From Vogesella indigofera (lineage in GTDB: Bacteria; Pseudomonadota; Gammaproteobacteria; Burkholderiales; Chromobacteriaceae): a stretch of 64,000 nucleotides of DNA. The DNA is taken from positions 62,001 to 126,000 of the forward strand of contig NZ_JAQQLA010000012.1 in assembly GCF_028548395.1 (NCBI RefSeq), read 5' to 3'. Position 1 is the first letter of the stretch; every line of letters starts with the position of its first letter. Position numbers and translations under genes: made by a program. The notes below the pieces were generated by a model. That model saw nothing but the letters and a program-made list of their open reading frames with translations. It was not told the origin of the DNA and made no database searches. Of the stretch, positions 7,559 to 18,396 are shown piece by piece.

Positions 7559-10192
7559 TTATGCCGAAAGGTTTTTCGACACAATCTCGAACACATCGTT
7601 CGACAGCCCCGGCTTGGCCAGGATCTGCTGCAGGGCGGCGGTCATCTGCTGCTGGCGTTGTGGCTCCAGCTTGCGGCGACGGTTGAATGCCGCCACCAGC
7701 CGGCTGGCCACCTGCGGGTTGATGTCGTCCAGCAGCATGATCTGCTCGGCCAGGAAGCGGTAGCCGGAACCGTCGGCGGCATGGAAATGCAGCATGTTGC
7801 GGCCGAAGCTGCCCAGCAGCGCACGCGCCTTGTTCGGGTTCTTGAGGGTGAACGCCGGGTGCGTCATCGCGTTCCTGACGTGATCCAGCGTGCACGGCAG
7901 CTGGCTGCTGGCCAGCAGGCTGAAGTACTTGTCCATCACCAGCGCGTTGTCCTGCCAGCGCTCGGCAAAGGCGAGATAGCAGTCGTCGCGCGCGCTGCCG
8001 TCACGGTCGCGCAGCGCCAGCAGCGCGCCCATCTGGTCGGTCATGTTGTCGGCGTTCATGCACTGCTGCTCGGCCGCTTCCTCCGGCCAGGCGTCGGCCA
8101 GCCGCGTCAGCATCGCCAGCGCCAGGTTCTTCAGCGCGCGGCGGCCGGCATCGTCCGGCTGGTAGTCGCCACACTGGTTGATGTCGAAGGCCTCATGCCA
8201 TTCGCCGCGCAGCGCCTGCGCCAGCGCCGCCAGCACGAATTCGCGCACCGCGTGGATGCGCGCCGGATCGGCAACGTCGACCATTTCCAGAATCTCGGCT
8301 TCCGACGGCAGCGTCAGCATCAGCACCTTGAACGCGGCGTCGGCCTCGTGGTCGCGCAGTACCGCACGAAGCGCCTCGACAAAGCCCTCCGCCAGCTGCA
8401 GCGGGCGGCCGGCGACGTGATCGGCGATCAGCTGCTTGAACAGGCGCTCGGCGTAGGCCTGACCGGCCTCCCAGCGCGCGAACGGATCGCTGTCGTTGGC
8501 CATCAGGAACGCCAGTTCGTCGTCGCGCCAGTCGAACACCAGTTTCACCGGCGCCGAGAAACCGCGCAGCAGCGACGGTACTGGCTGTTGCAAGACATTA
8601 ACGAAGGTGAAGCGCTGCTCGGCGGCACGCACGTCCAGCACACGGGTGGTGGCGCCCGCCTCGGCCTCGCCCTGCAGTTGCAGCGGCAGGTCCTGACCGT
8701 CGCGGCCAACCAGGCCTAGCGCCAGCGGAATGTGGAACGGCTGCTTGTCGCCCTGCCCCGGCGTCGCCGGGCAGTGCTGCACCAGCTGCAGGGTGTAGCT
8801 GAGCGCGACCGGATCGTAGTCGCCGCGCACCGTCAACTGCGGGGTGCCGGCCTGGCTGTACCACAGCGCGAACTGACCCAGATCGGCACCGTTGGCGTTG
8901 GCCATCGCGGCGCGGAAGTCGTCGCAGGTCACAGCCTGGCCGTCGTGGCGCTTGAAGTACAGCTGCATGCCCTTCTGGAAGCCTTCTTCGCCGAGCAGGG
9001 TGTGGTACATGCGCACCACTTCGGCACCCTTTTCGTACACCGTCATGGTGTAGAAGTTGTTCATCTCGATGTAGCTGTCGGGGCGGATCGGGTGCGCGGT
9101 CGGGCCGGCATCCTCCGGGAACTGCAGCTGGCGCAGGTTCTTCACGTCCTGGATGCGCTGCACCGCACGACTGTGCAGGTCGGAGCTGAACTCCTGGTCG
9201 CGGAACACGGTCAGGCCTTCCTTCAGCGACAGCTGGAACCAGTCGCGGCAGGTGACGCGGTTGCCGGTCCAGTTGTGGAAGTACTCGTGGCCGATGATGG
9301 CTTCCACGCGCTCGAAGTCGGCGTCGGTGGCGGTGTCCTGCCGTGCCAGCACCGCCGAGGTGTTGAAGATGTTGAGGCCCTTGTTCTCCATCGCCCCCAT
9401 GTTGAAGTCGCCGACAGCGACGATCATATAGATGTCGAGGTCGTACTCCAGGCCGAAGCGCTGCTCGTCCCACTGCATCGAGCGCTTCACCGCGCCCATC
9501 GCGAACTCGACCTTGTCCTGGTCGGCCGGCACGGTCCAGATTTCCAGCGCCACGCGGCGGCCGCTGGCGGTGATGTAGCTGTCCTTCAGCGCCGACAGCC
9601 GGCCGGCCACCAGGGCGAACAGGTAGGACGGCTTGCGGTACGGATCAACCCACTTCACCCAGTGCCGCTTCTTGTCGGCCATGCCCTCGCCCACCTTGTT
9701 GCCGTTGGACAGCAGTACCGGGTACTTCTGCTTGTCGGCGATGATGGTGGTGGTGAACTTGGCCATCACGTCCGGACGGTCGGGATAGAAGGTGATCTTG
9801 CGGAAGCCTTCCGGCTCGCACTGGGTATACAGGTTGCTGCCGCCGGAGGCGTACAGCCCCATCAGGCTGCTGTTGGCCACCGGGTCGATCTCGGTTTCCA
9901 CGTCGAGGATGAAGCTGTCCGGCACGTTGGCGATGCTCAGACCGTCATCGCGCAGGCTGTAGGCGTCGGCGGCCAGCACTTCGCCGTCCAGCTGCAGCGA
10001 CAGCAGCGTGGCCGAGCCGTCCAGCTGCAGCACGTTGGCCGCGGTGGCCGCCGGATTGCGGTGCATGATCAGGCGCGAACGCACGCGCACCAGATGATCG
10101 TCGAGGATGTCGAAGGTCAGGTCGACCTTGTCCACCAGATAGCACGGCACTTGATAGTCTTGCCGGTACTTGATTTGGGCTTGTTGGCTCAT
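7559..10192 (-). CDS. pepN: Aminopeptidase N (M1 family)
   Basis: PepN is a cytoplasmic zinc aminopeptidase that completes peptide breakdown. The 877 residues match the usual length of the PepN subfamily. The substrate-anchoring GAMEN motif is at 266-270. The zinc site is HEYFH at 302-306, with the third ligand Glu325 in LKEGL, giving the expected HEXXH-X18-E spacing. The ATG at 10192 is preceded by AGGAAAC. The gene lies 79 bases downstream of another leftward zinc peptidase gene (M61); the two may be cotranscribed. Confidence 0.97.
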   Translation of the reverse strand: MSQQAQIKYRQDYQVPCYLVDKVDLTFDILDDHLVRVRSRLIMHRNPAATAANVLQLDGSATLLSLQLDGEVLAADAYSLRDDGLSIANVPDSFILDVETEIDPVANSSLMGLYASGGSNLYTQCEPEGFRKITFYPDRPDVMAKFTTTIIADKQKYPVLLSNGNKVGEGMADKKRHWVKWVDPYRKPSYLFALVAGRLSALKDSYITASGRRVALEIWTVPADQDKVEFAMGAVKRSMQWDEQRFGLEYDLDIYMIVAVGDFNMGAMENKGLNIFNTSAVLARQDTATDADFERVEAIIGHEYFHNWTGNRVTCRDWFQLSLKEGLTVFRDQEFSSDLHSRAVQRIQDVKNLRQLQFPEDAGPTAHPIRPDSYIEMNNFYTMTVYEKGAEVVRMYHTLLGEEGFQKGMQLYFKRHDGQAVTCDDFRAAMANANGADLGQFALWYSQAGTPQLTVRGDYDPVALSYTLQLVQHCPATPGQGDKQPFHIPLALGLVGRDGQDLPLQLQGEAEAGATTRVLDVRAAEQRFTFVNVLQQPVPSLLRGFSAPVKLVFDWRDDELAFLMANDSDPFARWEAGQAYAERLFKQLIADHVAGRPLQLAEGFVEALRAVLRDHEADAAFKVLMLTLPSEAEILEMVDVADPARIHAVREFVLAALAQALRGEWHEAFDINQCGDYQPDDAGRRALKNLALAMLTRLADAWPEEAAEQQCMNADNMTDQMGALLALRDRDGSARDDCYLAFAERWQDNALVMDKYFSLLASSQLPCTLDHVRNAMTHPAFTLKNPNKARALLGSFGRNMLHFHAADGSGYRFLAEQIMLLDDINPQVASRLVAAFNRRRKLEPQRQQQMTAALQQILAKPGLSNDVFEIVSKNLSA

Positions 10193-10271
10193 GCCATGTT
10201 TCCTGTGTAGGGTACGGGGCGGGTCAGCACACTGCCCGCCCTCCTTGTTGTCTACGCGAAAGCGTCCCCGG

Positions 10272-12053
10272 TTAATGCTTCAGCCAGCCGGCGCCATTGT
10301 CCTCCAGGCGCAGGCGGCAGGTATCGGCGGCAGAGGCGGCCAGCGTTACCTTGTAAGTACTCAGTTCGTCACGGCGGAAGGCGTGCAGCTTGACCGTGTC
10401 GCCGATACGGCAGCGGCTGATCGCCTTGTCCAGATCGCCAACCTTCAATCCGTTGACGGCGATGACCACATCGCCACCGGCCAGCCCGGCCGCCTGCGCC
10501 GCACCGCCGTCCAGCACGCTGACGAGGCGCACGCCGAGGGCGTCGGGTGCACTCTTCACACCCAGGGTTGGCCGCAGCGGTGCGGCACCCAATTCGTCGA
10601 CCACGCTGCCGCTGTCGGCAGGGCCGTCGGCCGGCACCGTCTGCATCTGAACCCCCTGCGTGGCGAGGAGTTCCGCCAGCGGCAAATCGGTGGTGCTGCG
10701 CAGGGCAAGATCGAAGAACGGCGCCAGCGGCAGGCCGGTGACCTGCTCGGCGATGCGCTCCCACTCGCCTTCCGCCAGCCCCTGGCCGTCGGCCAGCCAC
10801 TTCTGCCACAGCGCCAGCATCACCGTGTCCAGACTCTTGGCACCACCGGTTTCGTGGCGGATGTGTAGGTCCAGCGCCAGCGCCGCCAGCGCGCCCTTGG
10901 TGTAGTAGCTGACGATGCTGTTGGGGCTGTTCTCGTCCTGGCGGTAGTACTTGGTCCACGCGTCGAAGCTGGAGTCGGCCAGCGTCTGCTTGGTGCGGCC
11001 GTTGCCGCGCAGCACGCCGCTGATGGTCTTGGCCAGCAGGCCGAGGTAGCGCTTCTCGTCGATCAGGCCGCAGCGCAGCAGCGCAAGGTCGTCGTAGTAG
11101 GAGGTGATGCCCTCGAACGCCCACAGCAACGTGGTGTGGCCTTCGCGGTTCAGGTCGTAGGGGGTGAACGCCGCCGGCTTCATCCGCTTCACGTTCCAGC
11201 TGTGGAAGTACTCGTGGCTGATCAGCCCCAGCAGCTTGAGGTAGCCGTCGGAGACGCCGCTCTCGTCATGGCGCGGCAGGTCGTCGCGGCTGGCCACCAG
11301 TGCGGTGGAGGCGCGATGCTCCAGCCCGCCGTAGATGTCGCCGCCGACAAACAGCATGAACACGTAGCGATCGAACGGCGCCGGCTCACCAAAGAAGCGG
11401 ATCTGCCATTCGCAGATGCGCTTGCTGTCTGCGGCCAACCTTTTCAGGTCGGCCTTATGTTTGCCGGAGACCACGAATTCGTGCGGTACGCCGCAGGCCT
11501 TGAAGCGGATGCGCTCGAACTCGCCCAGCTCCACCGGATGGTCGATCAGCTCGTCGTAGCTGGCCGCTTGGTAGCGGCCGAAACCGGATTTCTTGACGTC
11601 CAGCGCCGGCAGGCTGGTGGCCACCTGCCACTTGGCCAGCGCCTTGTCCGGCGGCGGCAGTAGCTCCACCTCGCACGGCTCGTGCTCGAAGCCGTCCGCC
11701 TGCAGGAACACGCTGGTACCGTTGTAGAAGCCGCGCTGCTGATCAAGATAGGCGCCGCGCACCGACAGGTCGAAGGCGTACACGGTGTAGTGCAGGGTCA
11801 GCGCGCCCTTGACCGGCGCCGCCTGCCAGCTGTGCTTGTCCAGTTTCTGCAGCGCCACCGCCTTGCCACCGCTCTCGGCGCGAATGGCCACGATGTGGCG
11901 GGCGAACTCGCGAATCATGTAGCTGCCGGGAATCCACGCCGGCAGCCGCAGTACTTGTCCTGCGGCGGCGGGCTGGCGAATGGTCAGCGAGACTTCAAAC
12001 AGGTGCGCCTGCGGATCAAGCGGGCAGAGGCGATAGCGGACGGCAAAGCTCAT
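10272..12053 (-). CDS. M61-family glycyl aminopeptidase-like protein with PDZ domain
   Basis: The 593-residue protein has an N-terminal beta-rich domain ([18 protein letters not shown] is typical of M61), a thermolysin-like catalytic domain with HEYFH at 280-284 (zinc ligands His280 and His284, catalytic Glu281), a downstream [13 protein letters not shown] supplying the third ligand, and a C-terminal PDZ domain (about 500-570, [22 protein letters not shown]). No signal peptide is seen. Family members cleave N-terminal glycine or alanine; the physiological substrate is unknown. A copy of the dispersed motif lies at 11431-11442. Confidence 0.9.
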   Translation of the reverse strand: MSFAVRYRLCPLDPQAHLFEVSLTIRQPAAAGQVLRLPAWIPGSYMIREFARHIVAIRAESGGKAVALQKLDKHSWQAAPVKGALTLHYTVYAFDLSVRGAYLDQQRGFYNGTSVFLQADGFEHEPCEVELLPPPDKALAKWQVATSLPALDVKKSGFGRYQAASYDELIDHPVELGEFERIRFKACGVPHEFVVSGKHKADLKRLAADSKRICEWQIRFFGEPAPFDRYVFMLFVGGDIYGGLEHRASTALVASRDDLPRHDESGVSDGYLKLLGLISHEYFHSWNVKRMKPAAFTPYDLNREGHTTLLWAFEGITSYYDDLALLRCGLIDEKRYLGLLAKTISGVLRGNGRTKQTLADSSFDAWTKYYRQDENSPNSIVSYYTKGALAALALDLHIRHETGGAKSLDTVMLALWQKWLADGQGLAEGEWERIAEQVTGLPLAPFFDLALRSTTDLPLAELLATQGVQMQTVPADGPADSGSVVDELGAAPLRPTLGVKSAPDALGVRLVSVLDGGAAQAAGLAGGDVVIAVNGLKVGDLDKAISRCRIGDTVKLHAFRRDELSTYKVTLAASAADTCRLRLEDNGAGWLKH

Positions 12054-12128
12054 GACACAACCCCAGACTGGAAGGGAAAGTGGGGGATTCTAGCACCATG
12101 TCCTGTCTGGCGCAGGCAGGGTGGCCGC

Positions 12129-12169
12129 TTGATCTTCATCAAAATGGGCAAAGGCAATGACAATATAAT
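12129..12169 (+). promoter_or_regulatory. FNR-type anaerobic promoter upstream of the cco operon
   Basis: TTGATCTTCATCAA at 12129-12142 is a perfect FNR/ANR box (TTGAT-N4-ATCAA). A consensus -10, TATAAT, lies at 12164-12169. A start near 12176 would place the box centre at about -41, the class II activator position. It faces ccoN, about 320 bases downstream. Oxygen-limited induction of the high-affinity oxidase is the natural reading; the link is inferred from position. Confidence 0.75.
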
Positions 12170-12496
12170 CGCAGTGGGCAAAAAGGGCTTTTCAGCCTGA
12201 CACGCCGCGACAGACAGCGCAAAAAGCCGGGCTCACCGGCGCTGTCGTCTGGCCGCTGACACCCGATTTGATTTAGAATGCCTGATTGAATAAATGGGGA
12301 TTCGGGGCGCTTTCACAGCGACTGGAATAACACCGATACCGTGCACCACCAAATATGGTCACCCGGTCTTATGCCATCCACGGCCCTCTGCCATCCCCGC
12401 GACTTGCCCGACTTCATTTTCATATGGGGTTACGCACCGGGGTTTCAAGTCGCTACGGTTTTACGTTCTAGTTCGCAACCTTGGAGAAAACCCTAA
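12170..12496 (+). other. Long 5' leader region before ccoN
   Basis: About 320 bases separate the predicted start point from ccoN. A strong hairpin is visible at 12213-12246, with outer arms GACAGC and GCTGTC, inner arms GCCGG and CCGGC, and no T-run. No convincing small gene is present. A second A/T-rich stretch near 12265-12295 could hold another promoter. Confidence 0.4.
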
Positions 12497-13921
<1,425 letters not shown>

Positions 13922-13939
13922 GGGACAGAAAGAACCATC

Positions 13940-14554
13940 ATGGAAAAAATCCAGAAACTGATTGAAGAAAACGTCGCCTATCTGATCGTGCTGACCCTGC
14001 TGGTAATCAGCATCGCCGCACTGGTCGAGATCGTGCCGCTGATGTTCCAGAAGTCGACCACCCAGCCGATCGCCGGCGTCAAGCCGTACAACGCGCTGCA
14101 GCTGACCGGCCGTGACCTGTACATCCGCGAAGGCTGCTACAACTGCCACTCGCAGATGGTGCGTCCGTTCCGTGCCGAAACCGAACGCTACGGCCACTAC
14201 TCGGTCGCCGGCGAATCGGTCTACGACCATCCGTTCCAGTGGGGCTCCAAGCGTACCGGTCCGGACCTGGCTCGCGTCGGTGGCCGCTACTCCGACGAAT
14301 GGCATCGTGTGCATCTGGTGAACCCGCGTGACGTGGTACCGGAGTCCAACATGCCGGCATTCCCGTGGCTGGCACGCAACCTGGCCGACGCCGAGGGTGT
14401 CGCTGCCAAGATGACCGCGCTGCGCAAGGTTGGCGTACCGTACACCGACAAGGAAATTGCCGAAGCCCAGGCCATGGTCGAAGGCAAGTCCGAAATGGAC
14501 GCGCTCATCGCCTACATGCAAGGCCTTGGTCTTGCGCTGAAGAACGCGCGCTAA
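13940..14554 (+). CDS. ccoO: cbb3 oxidase monohaem cytochrome c subunit
   Basis: CcoO passes electrons to CcoN. The 204-residue protein has an N-terminal anchor ([19 protein letters not shown]) and a periplasmic cytochrome domain with one CxxCH site, CYNCH at 66-70. The axial methionine is probably in [10 protein letters not shown]. It follows ccoN by 18 bases and precedes ccoQ by 3, in one operon. Confidence 0.98.
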   Translation: MEKIQKLIEENVAYLIVLTLLVISIAALVEIVPLMFQKSTTQPIAGVKPYNALQLTGRDLYIREGCYNCHSQMVRPFRAETERYGHYSVAGESVYDHPFQWGSKRTGPDLARVGGRYSDEWHRVHLVNPRDVVPESNMPAFPWLARNLADAEGVAAKMTALRKVGVPYTDKEIAEAQAMVEGKSEMDALIAYMQGLGLALKNAR

Positions 14555-14557
14555 GTC

Positions 14558-14743
14558 ATGGACTTGACCAATCTGGCCCGCATCCTGTTCACGGTATTCT
14601 GCTTTGTGACGTTTATCGTGATCCTGATCGGTGCCTTCGGTAAAAAATCGCAGAGGCGTTATGACGATGCGGCCAACCTTGTCTTCAATGGCGACGAGGA
14701 AGAGCAACATGGGATTGACGCCGCTAACGGAGCGAAGAAATGA
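14558..14743 (+). CDS. ccoQ: Small cbb3 oxidase subunit CcoQ
   Basis: This 61-residue protein has one membrane helix (ARILFTVFCFVTFIVILIGAF) and a charged tail, typical of CcoQ (FixQ), which stabilises the oxidase complex. Its stop overlaps the ccoP start (ATGA at 14740-14743). The tail codes Ala-Ala-Asn-Leu through a copy of the dispersed motif at 14667-14681, in an otherwise short and weakly constrained gene. Confidence 0.93.
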   Translation: MDLTNLARILFTVFCFVTFIVILIGAFGKKSQRRYDDAANLVFNGDEEEQHGIDAANGAKK

Positions 14744-15654
14744 GTGATTTCGTGAGTGATTTCTGGAGTATCTACATCACGGTGATCGTGATCGTAGGTA
14801 TCGTCGGTTTGACGTACTTGCTGTTCAGCCAGTCGAAGACCACGGTACAAAAAGGGGAAGAAGTAAAAACCATGGGGCACGTCTGGGATGACGACCTCGA
14901 GGAATACAACAACCCGCTGCCTCGCTGGTGGATGCTGATGTTCTACATCACCCTGCTCTTCGGCGCCGTCTACCTGGTGCTGTACCCGGGTCTGGGTACC
15001 TGGAAAGGCATCCGTGGCTGGACTTCCGTTGGCCAGTACAAGGAAGAGAAAGCCCAGGCGGAAGCCAAGTACCAGCCACTGTACGACAAGTTCATGAAAA
15101 TGGACGTGAAAACCGTAGCGGCCGATCCGGAAGCGCAGGCCATGGGTAAGCGCCTGTTCCAGACCTACTGTGTACAGTGCCACGGCTCTGACGCACGCGG
15201 CGCCAAGGGCTTCCCGAATCTGACCGACAACGACTGGCTGTACGGCGGCACTCCGGAAATCATCAAGACCACGCTGGATGGCGGCCGTCACGGCCAGATG
15301 CCGGCCTTCGGCGCCGCCTTCGGTGAAGAAAAGGTCAAGGATGTGGCCAACTACGCGATGTCGCTGTCCGGCAAGAAGCATGACGCCGAACGTGCCAGCC
15401 GCGGCAAGGAGACCTTTACCGCGGTGTGCGCAGCCTGCCACGGCCCGGACGGCAAGGGTAACCAGGCACTGGGTGCACCGAACCTGACCGACAACGTCTG
15501 GCTGTACGGAGGTACCGAGAAGACCATCATCGAAACAGTGACCAACGGTCGCAACAACCAGATGCCAGCCTGGAAGGACTTCCTCGGCGACGGCAAGGTT
15601 CACCTGCTGACCTCTTATGTCTGGGGCCTCTCCAACAAAGCCAAAGCAGAGTAA
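14740..15654 (+). CDS. ccoP: cbb3 oxidase dihaem cytochrome c subunit
   Basis: CcoP receives electrons from soluble cytochromes or the bc1 complex. The 304 residues contain two N-terminal membrane segments (about 10-30 and 63-85), the CcoP signature around HVWDDDLEEYNNPLPRWW, and two CxxCH haem sites, CVQCH at 144-148 and CAACH at 230-234. Each is followed by its methionine in GQMPAF and NQMPAW. It is the last gene of ccoNOQP and is followed by a terminator. Confidence 0.98.
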   Translation: MSDFVSDFWSIYITVIVIVGIVGLTYLLFSQSKTTVQKGEEVKTMGHVWDDDLEEYNNPLPRWWMLMFYITLLFGAVYLVLYPGLGTWKGIRGWTSVGQYKEEKAQAEAKYQPLYDKFMKMDVKTVAADPEAQAMGKRLFQTYCVQCHGSDARGAKGFPNLTDNDWLYGGTPEIIKTTLDGGRHGQMPAFGAAFGEEKVKDVANYAMSLSGKKHDAERASRGKETFTAVCAACHGPDGKGNQALGAPNLTDNVWLYGGTEKTIIETVTNGRNNQMPAWKDFLGDGKVHLLTSYVWGLSNKAKAE

Positions 15655-15667
15655 TTGATGCTGCTCA

Positions 15668-15698
15668 ATACTGCCCGCGCAAGCGGGCAGTATCTTTT
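15668..15698 (+). terminator. Terminator after ccoP
   Basis: An 11-base stem (ATACTGCCCGC with its complement, GCAA loop) is followed by CTTTT. It separates the structural oxidase genes from the ccoG assembly genes. Confidence 0.85.
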
Positions 15699-15805
15699 GC
15701 GGCATACAATATATCTATTGGTAAAATAAATCGCCATTCAGAACAGTTCGCACAGTACATAATGGATTGTGTACTTCGCGAAATTTTCTAGCCAGGAACC
15801 GCAGC

Positions 15806-17230
15806 ATGAGCCAAAAGCTGAAAGACATCCCGGTCAAGGTCGAGCCGGCCAAACCGGAAATGCAGACCGTGTCGCTGTACGAGGCACAGAAAAAGATTCA
15901 TCCGCGCAGCGTCAGCGGCCTGTTCAACAACTGGCGCATCCTGTTCGTGGTCGCCACCCAGCTGTTCTACTTCGGCCTGCCCTGGCTGCAATGGAACGGA
16001 CGCCAGGCGGTGCTGTTTGACCTGGTCAACCGCAAGTTCTACCTGTTCGGCCTCACCATCTGGCCACAAGACTTCGTCTACCTCGCCGCACTGCTGATGT
16101 GCTGCGCCTTTGCGCTGTTCGCCTGGACCACCATCGCCGGCCGGCTGTGGTGTGGTTACTCCTGTCCGCAGACCGTCTACACCGAGATCATGATCTGGAT
16201 CGAACAGCTGGTGGAGGGTGACCGCAACAAGCGCCTCAAGCTCGACAAGGAGGCGATGGGGCTGCGCAAGCTGCGCCTGCGCGCCACCAGCCAGGGCTTG
16301 ATGATCGTGTTCTCGCTGCTGACCGGCTTTACCCTGGTCGGCTACTTCACGCCGATGCTGGATCTGGTCGCCGCGCTGCCGAGCTTCGACTACGGCTCGT
16401 GGGAACTCTTCTGGATGTTCTTCTACGCCGGCTTCACCTACCTGCTGGCCGGCCACATGCGCGAGCAGGTGTGCAAGTACATGTGCCCGTACGCCCGTTT
16501 CCAGAGCGCGATGTTCGACGAAGACACGCTGATCATCTCCTATGACGAAAAACGTGGCGAACCGCGCGGCGCGCGCAAGAAAGGCCAGGACAACACCAAT
16601 CTCGGCGACTGCATCAATTGCGGCATTTGCGTACAGGTGTGCCCGGTCGGCATCGACATCCGTAACGGCCTGCAGTACGAATGCATCGGCTGCGCCGCCT
16701 GTATCGACGCCTGCGACGAGGTGATGGTCAAGGTCGGCAGCCCGAAAGGCCTGATCCGCTACACCACCGAGGCGGCACTGGAAGGCAAGTATCCGGAAAG
16801 CGAATTCTGGTCGCGACTGAAACGGCCGCGCGTGGTGCTGTACCTGCTGCTGCTGGTCATCATTTTTGGTGCCGCGGTCACGTCCTTGGCGCTGCGCAAG
16901 CCGTTCAAGGTCGACATCCTGAAGGACCGCGCCTCGCTGGTGCGCGAGACCGACGACGGCTGGCTGGAGAACAACTACAGCGTGCGCATCATCAACGTTT
17001 CCGAAACGGAACAACACTTCCGCATCACGGTCGAAGGCCTGCCGGACCTGAAACTGGTGGTCGACCGCAAGGACATCGTGGTCAAGGCCACCGAGAACGA
17101 ACAGATCGACGTGCGGGTGCAGGCTGATCCACAATACGCGACCAAGGGCAGCCACAAGATCTACTTCCGGGTCGAGTCGCTACCGGATGGCACCGCCATC
17201 GAGGAAAAATCGAGCTTTATCGGAGAATGA
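15806..17230 (+). CDS. ccoG: Cytochrome oxidase accessory protein CcoG (FixG/RdxA)
   Basis: CcoG is a membrane-bound ferredoxin-like protein that helps reduce copper for cbb3 oxidase assembly. The 474-residue sequence has membrane helices near 35-55, 80-105, 160-185, 195-215 and 345-365, a WCGYSCPQTVYTE motif, and a 4Fe-4S domain with CINCGICVQVCPVGIDI and CIGCAACIDACD. A C-terminal Ig-like FixG domain follows. ATG 15806 is preferred over the upstream GTG at 15767 because an AGGA site precedes it and the conserved N-terminus begins there. Its stop overlaps the ccoH start. Confidence 0.95.
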   Translation: MSQKLKDIPVKVEPAKPEMQTVSLYEAQKKIHPRSVSGLFNNWRILFVVATQLFYFGLPWLQWNGRQAVLFDLVNRKFYLFGLTIWPQDFVYLAALLMCCAFALFAWTTIAGRLWCGYSCPQTVYTEIMIWIEQLVEGDRNKRLKLDKEAMGLRKLRLRATSQGLMIVFSLLTGFTLVGYFTPMLDLVAALPSFDYGSWELFWMFFYAGFTYLLAGHMREQVCKYMCPYARFQSAMFDEDTLIISYDEKRGEPRGARKKGQDNTNLGDCINCGICVQVCPVGIDIRNGLQYECIGCAACIDACDEVMVKVGSPKGLIRYTTEAALEGKYPESEFWSRLKRPRVVLYLLLLVIIFGAAVTSLALRKPFKVDILKDRASLVRETDDGWLENNYSVRIINVSETEQHFRITVEGLPDLKLVVDRKDIVVKATENEQIDVRVQADPQYATKGSHKIYFRVESLPDGTAIEEKSSFIGE

Positions 17231-17754
17231 CGATGCAGAAACAAACAGGGGCGGCTCGCCCCTGGTACAAGGAACGCTGGTTCTGGCTGTTGATGTCGGG
17301 GCCGCTGCTGGTGGTGATTGCCGGCTTTGTCACCTTCGGCATCATCGTGCGTGGCGCCGACGACATGGTCAATGACGACTACTACAAGCAGGGCAAGGAC
17401 ATCAACCTGGAGCTGAAACGCGACCTGGCCGCCCAGTCGCTGGGCATCAACGCCCAGGTGATGTTCAGTGACGACATGCGCAGCGTGCGCGTGGTCGACA
17501 CCAGCGCCAAGCCGCTGACCGGCACCCCGGAACTGCTGCTGCTGCACCCGACCCGGCAGCAGGGCGACCAGCGCATCGCGCTGCAGCGCGTCGGCGACAA
17601 GCTGTACCAGGGCGTGCTGAAACCGGATCAGGTCAGCCACTGGTATGTGCGGCTGCAGGACAAGCAGGGCAGCTGGCGGGTACAGAGCGAATGGCTGCCT
17701 GCGGAAGGCGCGATGGTCACCCTTGGCAAGGCCAGCACGGAGCAAACCCCATGA
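17227..17754 (+). CDS. ccoH: CcoH/FixH-family oxidase assembly protein
   Basis: The 175-residue protein has one N-terminal membrane anchor (FWLLMSGPLLVVIAGFVTFGIIV), the NDDYYKQGKDIN motif typical of FixH, and a periplasmic beta domain. CcoH is needed for stable cbb3 oxidase. It overlaps ccoG (ATGA) and is itself overlapped by the following lipoprotein gene (ATGA). No ccoI copper ATPase or ccoS is seen in the window. Confidence 0.88.
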   Translation: MTMQKQTGAARPWYKERWFWLLMSGPLLVVIAGFVTFGIIVRGADDMVNDDYYKQGKDINLELKRDLAAQSLGINAQVMFSDDMRSVRVVDTSAKPLTGTPELLLLHPTRQQGDQRIALQRVGDKLYQGVLKPDQVSHWYVRLQDKQGSWRVQSEWLPAEGAMVTLGKASTEQTP

Positions 17755-18167
17755 TGCACACCCCGTTTCCCCGCCGCCAGCTGCTGCTGGCGCTGTCGGC
17801 CGGCCTGCTGGCCGCCTGCGCCACCCCGTTGCGGCCAACCCTGGCCTATCTGAACGGCACGGTGTCGTACCGCGAGAAAATGCTGTGGCCGCAGGACAAG
17901 ACCCTGCTGCGCGTGCGCCTGCTGGCGCTGGGTGACGGCACGGAGGCCGCGGCGGTGATCGCCGAGCAATCGCTGGAAAAGATCACTTTTCCGGCCGCCT
18001 TCGCACTGTGCTACGACCCGCAGGCCATCCAGGCCGGCCAGCGCTACGCCGTGGATGTGCGCCTGTTCGTCGACGGCGAGTTGCGCATGCACAGCGCCCA
18101 CCCCCATCCGGTACTGGATGGCGGCACAACGGCACCGGACATCACACTGCAGATGATCTCCGCCTGA
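17751..18167 (+). CDS. YbaY/YscW-like lipoprotein
   Basis: The 138-residue product has a twin-positive N-terminus, a hydrophobic stretch and a lipobox LLAAC, so it is probably a lipoprotein. The remainder (GTVSYREKMLWPQDKTLLRV, EKITFPAAFALCYDP) resembles the YbaY/YscW beta-sandwich family, whose members are outer-membrane or pilotin-like lipoproteins. It is coupled to ccoH through ATGA, which suggests a link to oxidase assembly or simple cotranscription; its function is unknown. An imperfect copy of the dispersed motif lies at 17827-17841. Confidence 0.75.
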   Translation: MMHTPFPRRQLLLALSAGLLAACATPLRPTLAYLNGTVSYREKMLWPQDKTLLRVRLLALGDGTEAAAVIAEQSLEKITFPAAFALCYDPQAIQAGQRYAVDVRLFVDGELRMHSAHPHPVLDGGTTAPDITLQMISA

Positions 18168-18319
18168 GAACCTGGTCACGAGCTGCTGCGACGAATATCA
18201 ACGAGGTGATACGGCGTTGAAAACAGCTTCGGCATGCTGGTTTATATCCAGCTGAACGCTGCGTCCTCAGTCGTTTTCGCCTTGTCTCGCGTGAGTTCGC
18301 GAGATCGTGAACACGCTCC
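18167..18319. repeat. Intergenic palindromic repeat element, copy 2 (diverged)
   Basis: This stretch aligns in order with 4937-5078: AGAACCTG at the left end, then GATACGGCGTT, CTTCGG, TCCTCAG, GCCTTGTCTCGC and a right end TCGTGAACACG. The left arm AGAACCTGGTCACGAGCT pairs imperfectly with the right end. As in copy 1, it begins at a stop codon and lies beside a terminator. Confidence 0.55.
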
Positions 18320-18327
18320 AAGCAAAA

Positions 18328-18355
18328 CGGCCCGCGATTGCGGGCCGCTTTGCTT
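18328..18355. terminator. Bidirectional terminator between convergent genes
   Basis: CGGCCCGC and GCGGGCCG pair across a GATT loop, with T-rich flanks on both strands (CTTTGCTTT rightward, TTTTGCTT leftward). It serves the ccoG operon and the leftward hydroxy-acid oxidase gene. Confidence 0.8.
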
Positions 18356-18370
18356 TAACGCGACAGATGG

Positions 18371-18392
18371 TTGCGGCCAACGTTGGCCGCAA
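18371..18392. repeat. 22-base perfect palindrome made of two variant motif halves
   Basis: TTGCGGCCAAC is followed directly by its reverse complement GTTGGCCGCAA. It is a collapsed inverted pair of the dispersed motif lacking the CTTG ends, just beyond the stop codon of the leftward gene. Confidence 0.7.
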
Positions 18393-18396
18393 CGCC

